Below are positions 55,272 to 63,689 of a stretch of 64,000 bases of DNA, one piece after another (position 1 is the first letter of the stretch; every line of letters begins with the position of its first letter). Made by a program: the position numbers and the translations under genes. Origin of the DNA: Myxococcus stipitatus (GTDB lineage: Bacteria > Myxococcota > Myxococcia > Myxococcales > Myxococcaceae); NCBI RefSeq assembly GCF_038561935.1, contig NZ_CP102770.1, positions 7,688,001-7,752,000 of the forward strand, in the 5' to 3' direction. The notes beneath the pieces are model-generated. The model was not told the origin of the DNA. It did no database searches and saw only the letters and a list, made by a program, of their open reading frames with translations.

Positions 55272-56363
55272 CTAGAAGCGACGAGGCAGCACGGCATCGC
55301 CGGCTCCAGGGAAGAGTCGGCGCCTGAGCCAGAGCGACAAGTAGACCAAGGCGATGAGGGCGGGAACCTCGATGAGCGGCCCCACGACGCCAGCCAGCGC
55401 TTCTCCCGAGGCCATCCCAAACACGCCCACCGCCACGGCGATGGCCAGCTCGAAGTTGTTGCCAGCGGCCGTGAACGACAGCGACGCCGTCTCCTCATAG
55501 GAGAAACCCAGCTTCCAGGAGAGGAAGAAGGCGCTGGTGAACATGATGGCGAAGTAGACGAGCAGCGGGAGGGAGATGCGCACGACATCCAGCGGCAGGC
55601 GGGTCATCTTCTCCCCCTGCATCGCGAACATGAGGACGATGGTGTAGAGCAGGCCGATGAGCGCGGTGGGCCCCAAGCGCGGCAGGAAGCGCTGCTCGTA
55701 CCAGGCCTCTCCCTTGAGCCGGGTGAGGCCGAGACGCGTCAGCGCGCCCGCCACCAGCGGCACCCCCAGGAAGATGAGCACACTCCTGGCGATGCTCCAC
55801 ATGGACACGTCGAACGCCGTCACATCCGCGCCGAGCCATCCTGGGATGACGGTGAGGAAGAGCCAGCCGAGCACCGAGTAGAAGAGAATCTGGAAGACCG
55901 AGTTGAGCGCCACCAACACGGCGGCCACCTCATTGCTCCCGCACGCGAGCATGTTCCAGATGAGGACCATGGCGATGCAGCGGGCCAGACCGATGAGCAC
56001 CAGCCCATTGCGGTAGTGCGGAAGGTCCGGAAGGAAGAGCCATGCCAGCGCGAACATCAATACCGGCCCCACCCCCCAGTTGAGCACCAGGGAGGTGGTG
56101 AAGAGCTTGCCACGCGTGCGCAGCCGTCCCAGCTCGCCGTACCGCACCTTCGCGAGCACCGGGTACATCATCCACAGAAGGCCCAAGGCGATGGGCAGGG
56201 ACACCGTGTCCAGCTTCACCGTGTCCAACCTCGCCCCCAGGTCCGGGAAGGCCCGCCCCAGGCCGATGCCCAGCCCCATGGCGGCGAAGATCCACACCGG
56301 AAGGAACCGGTCGATGACGGAGAGCTTCTTGACGATGTCGTCCGAAGCAGGGGTAGCGGTCAT
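55272..56363 (-). CDS. acr3: Arsenite efflux permease Acr3
   Basis: A 363-residue BART-family transporter with ten membrane segments, from the ATG at 56363. The conserved Cys needed for arsenite transport is C129 in LARCIAMV, at the same number as in the characterised Acr3, and the late conserved NNFELAIAVAVG is present. It exports arsenite using the proton motive force. It follows arsR directly and precedes arsC. Confidence 0.93.
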   Translation of the reverse strand: MTATPASDDIVKKLSVIDRFLPVWIFAAMGLGIGLGRAFPDLGARLDTVKLDTVSLPIALGLLWMMYPVLAKVRYGELGRLRTRGKLFTTSLVLNWGVGPVLMFALAWLFLPDLPHYRNGLVLIGLARCIAMVLIWNMLACGSNEVAAVLVALNSVFQILFYSVLGWLFLTVIPGWLGADVTAFDVSMWSIARSVLIFLGVPLVAGALTRLGLTRLKGEAWYEQRFLPRLGPTALIGLLYTIVLMFAMQGEKMTRLPLDVVRISLPLLVYFAIMFTSAFFLSWKLGFSYEETASLSFTAAGNNFELAIAVAVGVFGMASGEALAGVVGPLIEVPALIALVYLSLWLRRRLFPGAGDAVLPRRF

Positions 56364-56379
56364 GAGAAGACTCCTCGGA

Positions 56380-56745
56380 TTACTTGCAGGCGTTGGGACC
56401 ACGGGACTCGAGGAGCCGCTCGACGTCTTCCCGGAGCACGTCCTTCTTCGTGAAGGCGGACACGAGCGCCCGGAGCTGGGCCTTGCACACCTCGTCCAGC
56501 TGTGGAGCCAGGCGGTAGTACACCCAGCTTCCTTCTCGACGGGCCTCGACGACGCCCGCGTTCTTCAACACGCCGAGCTGGCGGGAGGTGTTGGACTGGG
56601 TCAGGTGCAGGGCTGACTCGAAGTGGCAGACACACAACTCCCCGTGGCTGAGGAGCGCGACGATGCGGAGCCGAGTCTCGTCCCCCAGCGCCTTGAAGAG
56701 GCGGGAGGCGGCCCGGACATCGAGAGAGGAGGCGACAGGTGCCAT
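56380..56745 (-). CDS. arsR: ArsR-family repressor
   Basis: A 121-residue winged-helix ArsR/SmtB protein from the ATG at 56745; a longer frame has no better start. The metalloid site is the C-x-C in ELCVCHFE (C38, C40), with additional C87 and C120, and DNA recognition by TQSNTSRQLGVLK. It represses the ars operon until arsenite binds. No Shine-Dalgarno is present before the ATG; the A+T-rich sequence immediately upstream suggests a leaderless or very short-leader message. Confidence 0.9.
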   Translation of the reverse strand: MAPVASSLDVRAASRLFKALGDETRLRIVALLSHGELCVCHFESALHLTQSNTSRQLGVLKNAGVVEARREGSWVYYRLAPQLDEVCKAQLRALVSAFTKKDVLREDVERLLESRGPNACK

Positions 56746-56749
56746 GAGG

Positions 56750-56762
56750 ATATTACGATATT
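56750..56762. promoter_or_regulatory. A+T-rich dyad/direct repeat at the arsR start
   Basis: ATATT-ACG-ATATT lies five to seventeen bases upstream of the arsR ATG; it is also symmetric around ATAT. It is the most A+T-rich spot nearby and may be ArsR operator, -10 region or both. Confidence 0.35.
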
Positions 56763-56979
56763 CTGATGTCCTGTGGCGCGCCACAACCTCGACCTCTGAA
56801 AACTTCCCGTGACACCGCATGGAGGCATGCCCGCCCGGGGAGCATCACGGAGAGCGCGGTCCTCGCGGGCAGCCTTCCCCGAGCCCCCCTCTCCCTGAGA
56901 GGCGCGGCGCGCCCAACGGCCTCTGTCCCTGCTGCGGTGCTGCTGCACGCTGGGCACACATTTCGTAGAGTCCCACGCC

Positions 56980-57534
56980 ATGAGCATCCTCACCTTCGGC
57001 CTCAATTTGACTTTGGACGGGTGCATCGACCACACCCAGGGAATCGCTGACGACGAGCTCCACGACTACTGGACGCAGCGCATGGAACAGAGCGGGGCCA
57101 TGCTCTTCGGGCGAACCACCTACGAGCTGATGGAGGGATTCTGGCCCGCGGTGGTCCACGACGAAAAGGCACCGCGTGCGATGCGCGAATGGGCCCAGAA
57201 GCTCGAGGCGAAGGCGAAGTACGTCGTGTCGAGCACGCGGAGCGACTTTCCGTGGCAGAACACAATCAGGGTGGAGGGTGACCTTCGCGAGGCCATCACT
57301 GCGCTGAAAGCGAAGACCGAACGGGGTGTCCTCGTCGGTGCACCCAAGCTCGCGACCGCGCTCGAGGAGTGGGGGCTCATCGACGAGTACCGCTTCGTCG
57401 TTCATCCCGTCATCAGTGGCCACGGGCCGACGTTGTTTCATGGCCTGTCGAGCGCGCGGCAGCTCGAGCTCCTATCGACGCAGCGGTTCAAGTCCGGAGC
57501 GCAGGCCCTCCACTTCCGTCGCAAAGCGGGATGA
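56980..57534 (+). CDS. RibD C-terminal/dihydrofolate-reductase-like protein
   Basis: A 184-residue protein with the RibD_C/DHFR fold: start LNLTLDGCIDH, GRTTYELMEGFWP, VVSSTRSDFPW and GAPKLATALEEWGLIDEYRFVVHPV, then GPTLF. Such lone members are common and usually of unknown substrate; they bind NADPH. It is divergent from arsR (234 bases between), with no evidence of joint control. Start at the ATG at 56980. Confidence 0.87.
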   Translation: MSILTFGLNLTLDGCIDHTQGIADDELHDYWTQRMEQSGAMLFGRTTYELMEGFWPAVVHDEKAPRAMREWAQKLEAKAKYVVSSTRSDFPWQNTIRVEGDLREAITALKAKTERGVLVGAPKLATALEEWGLIDEYRFVVHPVISGHGPTLFHGLSSARQLELLSTQRFKSGAQALHFRRKAG

Positions 57535-57591
57535 GCGTGGAAGGATTCGTCCGCACCGCCGCGTCCGGACACTCGACACGCGACTGAGCGT

Positions 57592-58431
57592 TCAGAGAAA
57601 CGCGTCGGCGTGCTGAGCGACCCAGCGGTCGAAGGAGCGCGGCCTTCGTCCGAGAACGCGCTCCACGCCATCGTTGACGAGCGCCATCCGCCCTTCCCGA
57701 ATCGCACGCCAGATATCGACGAGCGCCGCGGCATACGGGCCTCTGCCAACGCTCGCCTGCGCCTCTTCATCGGAGATTGACTCGAAGCGAACTGTCTTTC
57801 CGATGGTGGCACCGATTCGAGTGGCCATCTCGCCGTAGCTCAGCGCCTCTGGTCCCGTCACCACCAAGGACTCCTCGATGGACTCGCTCGCCGTCAGGGC
57901 ATGGGTGGCCACCTCGGCGAGGTCGTCCGGATGGATGAAGGCGATCCTCCCCTCCCCTGTCGAGGAGCGGAGCACGCCCTCGGAGGCGATTGAATCGGCC
58001 CAGCCGAGCACGTTCGACATGAACGCCGCCGACCGGATGAACGTGAACGAGAGGCCACTCTCTCGAATGGCGGTCTCGCCGCGCGCATGCCAGGGGCCCG
58101 TCCCCACGCCCGTGCTCACGTCCAGCGTCGAGAGCTTGACCAGGTGCTTCACCCCAGCATCCCTTGCGGCGAGCGCGAACGAGCGGTCCCTGACCCCGAG
58201 CTTGGGACCGCTGCTCAGGAGAAACGCCGCATCAACCCCGGCGAGGGCGGCGGAGAGCGAGGCGCGCGAACCAGATAGGTCCCCAACCCGGACTTCGACC
58301 CGATTCCCGAAGAGTGCTCGCGCCTTCTTCGCATCGCGCACGAACACGCACGGGCGCGCACCCCGCGCAAGCAGGCACCGGGTGACCCCCGAGCCGATGT
58401 TACCGGTCGCCCCCGTGACCAGATACTTCAT
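57592..58431 (-). CDS. NAD(P)-binding NmrA/TMR-like SDR
   Basis: A 279-residue atypical SDR: N-terminal LVTGATGNIGSGVTRCLLARG motif, then FVRDAKKAR, LSTLDVSTGVG, and FTFIRSAAFMSN. No standard YxxxK is evident, as in NmrA-type proteins, which may bind but not reduce. It overlaps the SGNH hydrolase gene by four bases, so the two are co-made. Relatives are often annotated NAD(P)H-binding or azoreductase-like. Confidence 0.83.
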   Translation of the reverse strand: MKYLVTGATGNIGSGVTRCLLARGARPCVFVRDAKKARALFGNRVEVRVGDLSGSRASLSAALAGVDAAFLLSSGPKLGVRDRSFALAARDAGVKHLVKLSTLDVSTGVGTGPWHARGETAIRESGLSFTFIRSAAFMSNVLGWADSIASEGVLRSSTGEGRIAFIHPDDLAEVATHALTASESIEESLVVTGPEALSYGEMATRIGATIGKTVRFESISDEEAQASVGRGPYAAALVDIWRAIREGRMALVNDGVERVLGRRPRSFDRWVAQHADAFL

Positions 58432-59273
58432 CGCGCCCTCCCGTCGGACCAGCCGCGCACGACTTCGAGCGCGATTCGCTTCTGCCCCTCCAGCGTGAAG
58501 TGCAGCCCGTCCTCCATGAACAGCTCCCGCGAGGGTGACAGGCCGAGACTCTCGAACAGGTTGATGACGGGCTCATCGAAGGCGGCAATGACCTCTGCGA
58601 CGCGGGCGATGTCCTCGTTGCGGAAGCGAACCCCGAAGCAGGACAAGCCCCCATGCTTCGACACGCAATCTTCGAGCACCGGGGGAGGCGTCACCCACAG
58701 GCACCGCGACTTCGTCTCTCGCGAGACGCGATTGCGGAGCTCCTCGAAGTTTCGCGCCGTCTCTTCGAGAGCAACGAGCGTCTTGCTCGGCGCCGGGCCT
58801 TGTGTCCGTGCGTCGTTCACGCCGATGAAGAACAGGATCCAGTCTGGATTCCTCGCGATGACCCCGCCCATTCGAATCAGGCCGTGTGTTGTCGTCTCAC
58901 CCGCGACGGCGCTGACGTCAATCGAGATTCCATCCATGGGGCGGCGCACAGCCAACATCTCGTTCAGGATTGCCCCCCACGACTGTGGGTCGGAGGTGTG
59001 GCTATCGCCGAACGCGAGAACCCTCGCCCCGGGCCGCAAGGGAAGGCGGTCCACCATCGCGCCCACCACGGGATCCGCGAGCAATTCGAGCGCGGCCTCC
59101 TTCGCGCCCGCACGCAGACGCCTGAGTTCAGCGGAGTAGATGTCCGGAGCGAGGCCCAGCAGGGCCGCACGCATCGGCTCGGTGAGCGCCGCAGCCCCAG
59201 GAAGCGATGCCACGGTTTGTTCTGGCTGAAGCACCTTCATGAGCCAGCGTGTCTGTTCGGTCGACCAGGTCAT
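58428..59273 (-). CDS. SGNH/GDSL-family hydrolase
   Basis: A 281-residue protein starting at ATG 59273. The SGNH blocks are in order: FGDSHTSDPQSW (Ser nucleophile of GDSH), GETTTHGL, IGVNDARTQG (Asn of block III) and DGLHFT near the end (Asp/His of block V). About 80 helical residues precede the first block. The family covers esterases, lipases and acetylhydrolases; the substrate is unknown. No signal peptide is visible. It is divergent from the LysR gene, which may regulate it and the coupled SDR. Confidence 0.82.
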   Translation of the reverse strand: MTWSTEQTRWLMKVLQPEQTVASLPGAAALTEPMRAALLGLAPDIYSAELRRLRAGAKEAALELLADPVVGAMVDRLPLRPGARVLAFGDSHTSDPQSWGAILNEMLAVRRPMDGISIDVSAVAGETTTHGLIRMGGVIARNPDWILFFIGVNDARTQGPAPSKTLVALEETARNFEELRNRVSRETKSRCLWVTPPPVLEDCVSKHGGLSCFGVRFRNEDIARVAEVIAAFDEPVINLFESLGLSPSRELFMEDGLHFTLEGQKRIALEVVRGWSDGRAR

Positions 59274-59337
59274 GCGCAACGAGATACCGGACGGACCGAG
59301 TACGCACTAGTATGCGGCTTGGAAACGGACTCTTATC

Positions 59338-60267
59338 ATGCGCGCAAAAATCGACCTGGACCTCAACGACGTCGCCCTGCTCGTGCGCGTGGTGCAACGG
59401 CGGAGCTTCTCCGCCGCTGCTCGTGAGCGCGGGGTTCCCGTCTCGACCGTGAGCCGCCGCATCGCCCGGCTCGAGTCAGCGCTCGGGCTGCGGCTCCTCG
59501 AGCGCACGACGAGGACACTTCGCCTGACGGACGCGGGGCGCAAGTACTTCGACCATGCCGAACGCGCGATGGATGACCTCGCGCAAGGCACCGGGCAGGT
59601 TCGACAGTTGCAGGATGAACCTCGCGGCCGCGTTCGCATCGCCGCGCCGATTTCCTTCGGACCCGCCATCGCCAACGCGGTCTATCGGTACCTCGCCAGG
59701 CACCCGGGCGTGTCGGTCGACCTGGATATCGACGGGCGTCGCCCCGACCCCGACAGTGGCTTCGACATCGCAATCATGACGGAGAAATGGAGCGACACCG
59801 GCGACTTCGTTGCGCGCGAGGTCCGCCCGATGACCCGGAAGTTGCTGTTCGCGAGCCCGCACTACCTGAAGGCGCGCGGCACGCCTCGTGGCGTCGAGGA
59901 ACTCGCGCCCCATGACTGCATCGCGACGCGCGCCACTGACGGCCACGCAACGTGGATGCTCTCCCAAGGTCGCACGAAGCGACGTTTCACCTTCGCGCCG
60001 CGCCTCTACGTGAGCGAATTCTCCGCTGCCTATCGCGCCGTGCTCGCGGGTGTCGGCATCGCGATGCTCCCCGAGTCATTGTGCGCCCAGGATGTGACAA
60101 AGAGACACATGACCCGAGTCCTGGATGGCTGGGAAGGAGAAGCCGCCGGTGTCTATCTGCTCTACCGCGCCCATCGGTCGCTGACGGCGGCGGTACGTAC
60201 CTGCATCGACCACCTGCTCGCGGAGCTTCCCGCCACGCCTCTGCTCCGCAGCGCTCGCGAGAACTGA
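59338..60267 (+). CDS. LysR-type transcriptional regulator
   Basis: A 309-residue LTTR: winged HTH (about 8-66, SFSAAARERGVPVSTVSRRI) and the substrate-binding domain (about 90-300, GRVRIAAPISFG and the later VGIAMLPESL). It belongs to the AaeR/CrgA-like group by feel. It is divergent from the SGNH gene with 64 bases between starts, the classical LysR arrangement, so it most likely controls the SGNH-SDR pair. A coinducer cannot be told. Confidence 0.9.
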   Translation: MRAKIDLDLNDVALLVRVVQRRSFSAAARERGVPVSTVSRRIARLESALGLRLLERTTRTLRLTDAGRKYFDHAERAMDDLAQGTGQVRQLQDEPRGRVRIAAPISFGPAIANAVYRYLARHPGVSVDLDIDGRRPDPDSGFDIAIMTEKWSDTGDFVAREVRPMTRKLLFASPHYLKARGTPRGVEELAPHDCIATRATDGHATWMLSQGRTKRRFTFAPRLYVSEFSAAYRAVLAGVGIAMLPESLCAQDVTKRHMTRVLDGWEGEAAGVYLLYRAHRSLTAAVRTCIDHLLAELPATPLLRSAREN

Positions 60268-60569
60268 GCGGGAGTTGCTCGTGAGAATCGTCTCCTTGTC
60301 CCTTCGCGCCTCCAACAGGGCTCGGGTGGCGGCCATCGAGCCGGTCAAATCCCACCGGTGGCCTTGAGGCGAATTGATGTTGCCCCCTCGAATCGGTGTC
60401 CCGCGCTTCGGGTGGCTGACGCTGCGCCGGAGAGCCAGCAGACCTGGAAGGGGCCAGACCTGAACGTAGCTACAATTGAATTGCGGTAGCACCGAGCCAC
60501 GGATAACGTCTGACAGGGTCTGCATCCTCGCAGCCGGTCTCGCCAGCCGGCCCCAACTCGGCGTTCGAC
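60268..60569. other. Intergenic, about 300 bases, no gene recognised
   Basis: Between LysR and the HEAT-repeat gene. The frame of the HEAT protein is open for 60 bases upstream of its chosen start but lacks ATG/GTG. On the minus strand a frame reads GSMAATRALLEARRDKE; it has no ribosome site and I take it as chance. The A+T-rich patch ACAATTGAATTGC near 60471-60485 may be part of a promoter. Confidence 0.4.
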
Positions 60570-62387
60570 TTGTCCTCGTTCCTGAAGCTGAAGTGGTCCT
60601 CGCGCGAGAACCTTTGCGCGCAGCTGCTGTCGGTCCTCCAGTCGATTCCCCGTGAAGCGAAGCATCCCCAGGGGCTCCGCAGATTTCGAACGCGGGAGCA
60701 ATGCATCAACCTGCTGGCGCGATTCGCGGGCCCGGCGCAACACGGCACCTTGCGCGACATCCTCCTCGATGACCGGGAGGCACACGTCGCCCGGAGACTC
60801 GCCCTGGACGGGGCAATCTCCCTGGGGATTGAACTGTCCCCGCCCGAGCTCACGGGGCTCATCGAAGAGGCCCTCGCAAATCGCGAAGGGGCAAACGCCC
60901 TGTCCCTGGCCGAGGTCCTCTCCCTGGCTCGCACGGAAGAAGACTGCGTCATCGCCGAGCAGGCCCTCGCGCGCGTCACTGCAGGACAGCGCTTCGTCGT
61001 GCTCGGCCGCTCGCGGCGCCGCCCCTTGCACACGCGGCTTCGACAAATGCTGCACGCGCGCTGGCTCGCCGAGGACCGGGCGGTGGTTCAAGGCGAGGTC
61101 CCGGAACTTCGCTTCGACGTCGCCGCAGCCGTGGCCAACTGGGGCCATCCGAGCGCATGGGACGCCCTCGCGCGTCTCGCCCATGAGGAGGTCTCCGAGG
61201 AGATGATGGACGACGTGCGCAGGGGACTTCCCACCGAAGCCTTCGTCCGCTGGGCACGGCTGAACCCCAAGCTGTACCAGCAGGCAGCGGAGGCCCTGCG
61301 CCTGCCACTGCCCGAGATGCGCGCCCACTTCTCCGAGGAAGACCTCCGCGAGCGTCTGCGCCACGCGGCGACACATCAGCGACTCTTCACCTCTCTTCAC
61401 GACAACCGCCCGACGAAGCGCGGCGAGAACTTCCCGTTCGCCGCCCGACTCCTGGCCGAGTGGAGCGAGGAGCGGCCCCTGCTCCTGGGCCTGCTCCGCC
61501 ATCCGGATGTGGCCGAGCATCCCCGCCGTGCCCTGCTCGCGGCGCTCCTCCTCGTGGACCGGGCGGCCGCCATTCAGTGGGCTCGGGAATCGCTGGGCGC
61601 GGCGGAGCTGCCAGCCCTCATGCTCCAACTGCTCCAGGAGGTGGCGATGGAGCCCAGGCCCGAAGAGCGCCCCTTCATCCTCGAGGTCTTGCAAGGAACC
61701 GACGACGTCGCCGCGTGCTTCGCGCTCGAAGCGCTGTTCGAGCTGGGAGGCGTGGGCGACGCACCACTGGAGCGAGTGGAGGCCCTGACGCGGTCGGCAC
61801 ATCCGGGCCTGCGCGTTCGCGCCATGGCGACCCAGGTCCGCGCAGGAAGACGCGAGGGGCTACCTGAGCTCGTGCGGCTGGCCCGGGAGGCACCCGAGCC
61901 CTGGCTCCGAGCCGAAGCCCTGCGCTGGCTGTGCGAAGTCGACCGCGAGGCAGGGCAGCCATGTTTGGAGCAAGCCCTCGCGGACGATGCCACCTGGGGA
62001 GATGCACCTCTCGCGGCGGCAGAGGCCCTCCGCGCCCTCGCGAAGCGCGGCACGCCCGAGGACCTCTCCTTGCTGATGAACGCCTCCGTCGCCGTGCTGG
62101 AGACGTTCTCCAACGTGGTTCGATACTCGAACCACACCTTCTTCCAGATGCGCTATCTCGTGGATGAGAGCCTGGAGTTCCACCTGGCGCGCGACGAGGG
62201 ACGTGCGCATGGCGAGCTCCCGATGCCCTCGGTCCGCAAGTTCGCCTTCGACATTCTCTCGCATGCCCGAACACCGGAGGAGAAGCCTCCCAGGCCCCTC
62301 TTCCCACGCGCGCTGTTCGTTCCCTGGAGCCGGCGCGAATGGGGGCTCACTCCTCATAGAGTGCCGTCGCAATCTCAGCCAACCTAG
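60570..62387 (+). CDS. HEAT-repeat protein
   Basis: A 605-residue all-helical protein starting at a TTG (60570); there is no ATG or GTG between the preceding in-frame stop and the repeats. Repeating helix pairs with the LRxxA/L pattern (for example ADDATWGDAPLAAAEALRAL and HPGLRVRAMATQVRAG) run from about 60 to 540, so it is a superhelical scaffold of the HEAT/PBS-lyase type. No catalytic motif or signal peptide. It is followed six bases later by a small gene, likely in the same operon. Function unknown, probably protein-protein interaction. Confidence 0.75.
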   Translation: MSSFLKLKWSSRENLCAQLLSVLQSIPREAKHPQGLRRFRTREQCINLLARFAGPAQHGTLRDILLDDREAHVARRLALDGAISLGIELSPPELTGLIEEALANREGANALSLAEVLSLARTEEDCVIAEQALARVTAGQRFVVLGRSRRRPLHTRLRQMLHARWLAEDRAVVQGEVPELRFDVAAAVANWGHPSAWDALARLAHEEVSEEMMDDVRRGLPTEAFVRWARLNPKLYQQAAEALRLPLPEMRAHFSEEDLRERLRHAATHQRLFTSLHDNRPTKRGENFPFAARLLAEWSEERPLLLGLLRHPDVAEHPRRALLAALLLVDRAAAIQWARESLGAAELPALMLQLLQEVAMEPRPEERPFILEVLQGTDDVAACFALEALFELGGVGDAPLERVEALTRSAHPGLRVRAMATQVRAGRREGLPELVRLAREAPEPWLRAEALRWLCEVDREAGQPCLEQALADDATWGDAPLAAAEALRALAKRGTPEDLSLLMNASVAVLETFSNVVRYSNHTFFQMRYLVDESLEFHLARDEGRAHGELPMPSVRKFAFDILSHARTPEEKPPRPLFPRALFVPWSRREWGLTPHRVPSQSQPT

Positions 62388-62393
62388 AGGCGA

Positions 62394-62852
62394 ATGCCCA
62401 TGGCTCAAGCGTCGACGCACACATTCCAAGAGTGGGCCCTTGCCCCCAGTGCCAGACATCCTGGTTGGGAAGCCATTCGCACTTTCCTGGGTAGCGCTTT
62501 CGCAGCCACACAGATTTCCGCGGTTTCGATCTTCGATTTCGACCCCAGAACATCGACCTTCAAACAGACAACCTCCCTGCCCCTGAGCGGAACGGAAACA
62601 CTGACCGCCCATCAGCCTGACATCCAGGCCGCGCTTCGCCGAGACACCCTCATCGTGTTCTCGCTCCGGGCCTCACCCAACATGGGCGAGGCCTTCCCCG
62701 AATATGCACTCAGCGAGGAAGGCACCTTCGACATCGAAAAGTGTGACCTCCTCTTTGGCGCCCAGGTCGCGAAGCTCGAGGTCGCACTTGAAAGAGGCGC
62801 TCGCGCCCTGATGGCCTTCCACGATGGAGAGCCTCTCTTCTTGATTCAATGA
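62394..62852 (+). CDS. Small protein after the HEAT-repeat gene
   Basis: A 152-residue protein with AGAGGCG before the ATG at 62394; an ATG six bases later is also possible. It reads as a small alpha/beta protein (IRTFLGSAFAATQISAVSIFDF, then TLIVFSLRASP and CDLLFGAQVAKLEVALERGAR), without signal peptide. I do not recognise a family. Spacing of six bases from the HEAT gene suggests an operon partner. A GC hairpin follows its stop. Confidence 0.65.
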   Translation: MPMAQASTHTFQEWALAPSARHPGWEAIRTFLGSAFAATQISAVSIFDFDPRTSTFKQTTSLPLSGTETLTAHQPDIQAALRRDTLIVFSLRASPNMGEAFPEYALSEEGTFDIEKCDLLFGAQVAKLEVALERGARALMAFHDGEPLFLIQ

Positions 62853-63544
62853 GCGGACAGAGGCCCGCCCCGCGCGGGCCCCGGACTCAGAGCGCCACTT
62901 GCGCCTGGAGCAGCTCCGACAGTGCTGGCACCGCCTTCGCCCCCCGGTTGTCGTCCACCAATCCCACGCTCCAGGCGAAGCCAAGCGCTGAGGCGGCGGA
63001 CCCTCGCATCGCCGCGTGGCAGGAGGCCTACCAGCGCTTCGGCGTCAATCCGAAGAAGGCGCGTCCCAGCGCGGAGGCGCTGTTGCGCCGCGTGGTGAAC
63101 GGGAATCCCGTGCCGTGGATCAACAAGGCGGTGAACGCGTACCTGTTCGCGGAGCTCTTCTATCTGCTGCCCGTGGGTGGCTACACGCTGGGCCGGCTCC
63201 AGGGCGACCTCCAGCTCCGCCTGTCGCCAGGCGACGAGCCCTTCACGCCCATCGGCGGCACGGAGGTGGAGCAGACCAGCGCGGGCGAGGTCGTCTACGC
63301 GGACGACGCGCGCGTGCTCACCCGGCGGTGGAACTTCCGCGACTGCGACCACGCCAAGGTGGAGGCCGACTCGCGCGACATCATCCTCTTCGTCGAGGCG
63401 CCCTCCGCCGCGGTGACGACCGAGGACCTCAAAGGCCTCGTCTCACTCATCGGCGAGAAGATCCAACAGCACTGCGGGGGCCGCACCACCCTGGGCCTCC
63501 TGGACGTGCGCGAGGCCCGCGCGGTCCAGCTGCCGACGGAGTGA
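62849..63544 (+). CDS. B3/4-domain (tRNA-synthetase beta-like) protein with disturbed 5' part
   Basis: The frame gives 231 residues. From about residue 49 it is a clear B3/4 domain: DPRIAAWQEAYQRFGVNPKK, SAEALLRRVVNG, GDEPFTPIGG, GEVVYADD and RRWNFRDCD. B3/4 proteins usually also begin with a block like GVVVAKG-DN-VPEIENLL. Here that block is missing in the plus frame (SSSDSAGTAFAPRL), but its equivalent, VGLVDDNRGAKAVPALSEL, is present on the minus strand of the same DNA between 10-base inverted repeats. The start at 62849 (ATGA overlap with the previous gene) is provisional. The family is thought to bind nucleotides or tRNA; its exact role is unsettled. Confidence 0.72.
   Translation: MSGQRPAPRGPRTQSATCAWSSSDSAGTAFAPRLSSTNPTLQAKPSAEAADPRIAAWQEAYQRFGVNPKKARPSAEALLRRVVNGNPVPWINKAVNAYLFAELFYLLPVGGYTLGRLQGDLQLRLSPGDEPFTPIGGTEVEQTSAGEVVYADDARVLTRRWNFRDCDHAKVEADSRDIILFVEAPSAAVTTEDLKGLVSLIGEKIQQHCGGRTTLGLLDVREARAVQLPTE
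62862..62880. terminator. GC-rich hairpin just after the small gene
   Basis: GGCCCGC-CCCGC-GCGGGCC, a 7-bp stem with a 5-base loop, ten bases after the stop at 62852. It lies inside the first codons of the B3/4 frame as drawn, which makes that start doubtful. Confidence 0.45.
62902..62977. repeat. Inverted repeats bounding a 56-base invertible-looking segment
   Basis: CGCCTGGAGC at 62902-62911 and GCTCCAGGCG at 62968-62977 are perfect 10-base inverted arms around 62912-62967. Flipping the inside keeps the B3/4 frame open and produces a family-like N-terminus. Confidence 0.75.
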
Positions 63545-63613
63545 CGCGTGCCCGGGCCGGCCCATCAGCCCCGGCCGGCCCGGAGCACGGGCGACGCCGC
63601 GCGCGTCTCGCCT

Positions 63614-63643
63614 GAAAAAAGAACGGGCCCTCGAGGGGCCCGT
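63614..63643 (-). terminator. Intrinsic terminator of the last minus-strand gene
   Basis: ACGGGCCC pairs with GGGCCCGT (63623-63630 with 63636-63643), 5-base loop; on the minus strand it is followed by TTCTTTTTTC. It lies 47 bases after the stop at 63690. Confidence 0.85.
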
Positions 63644-63689
63644 GAAACACCGCGCGGGGAGCACGAGGCTCGACCCGCGTGGGGGAAGC

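Noticed and set aside
60345..61802. A 485-residue minus-strand frame opposite the HEAT-repeat gene
   Set aside because: No domain and typical antisense composition; the plus strand has regular helix-pair repeats.
62890..63012. A 40-residue minus-strand frame (MRGSAASALG onward) as an independent small gene
   Set aside because: Its informative part lies exactly between the inverted repeats and resembles the missing B3/4 N-terminus, so a flipped segment explains it better than a separate gene; its first codons are antisense to B3/4 code.
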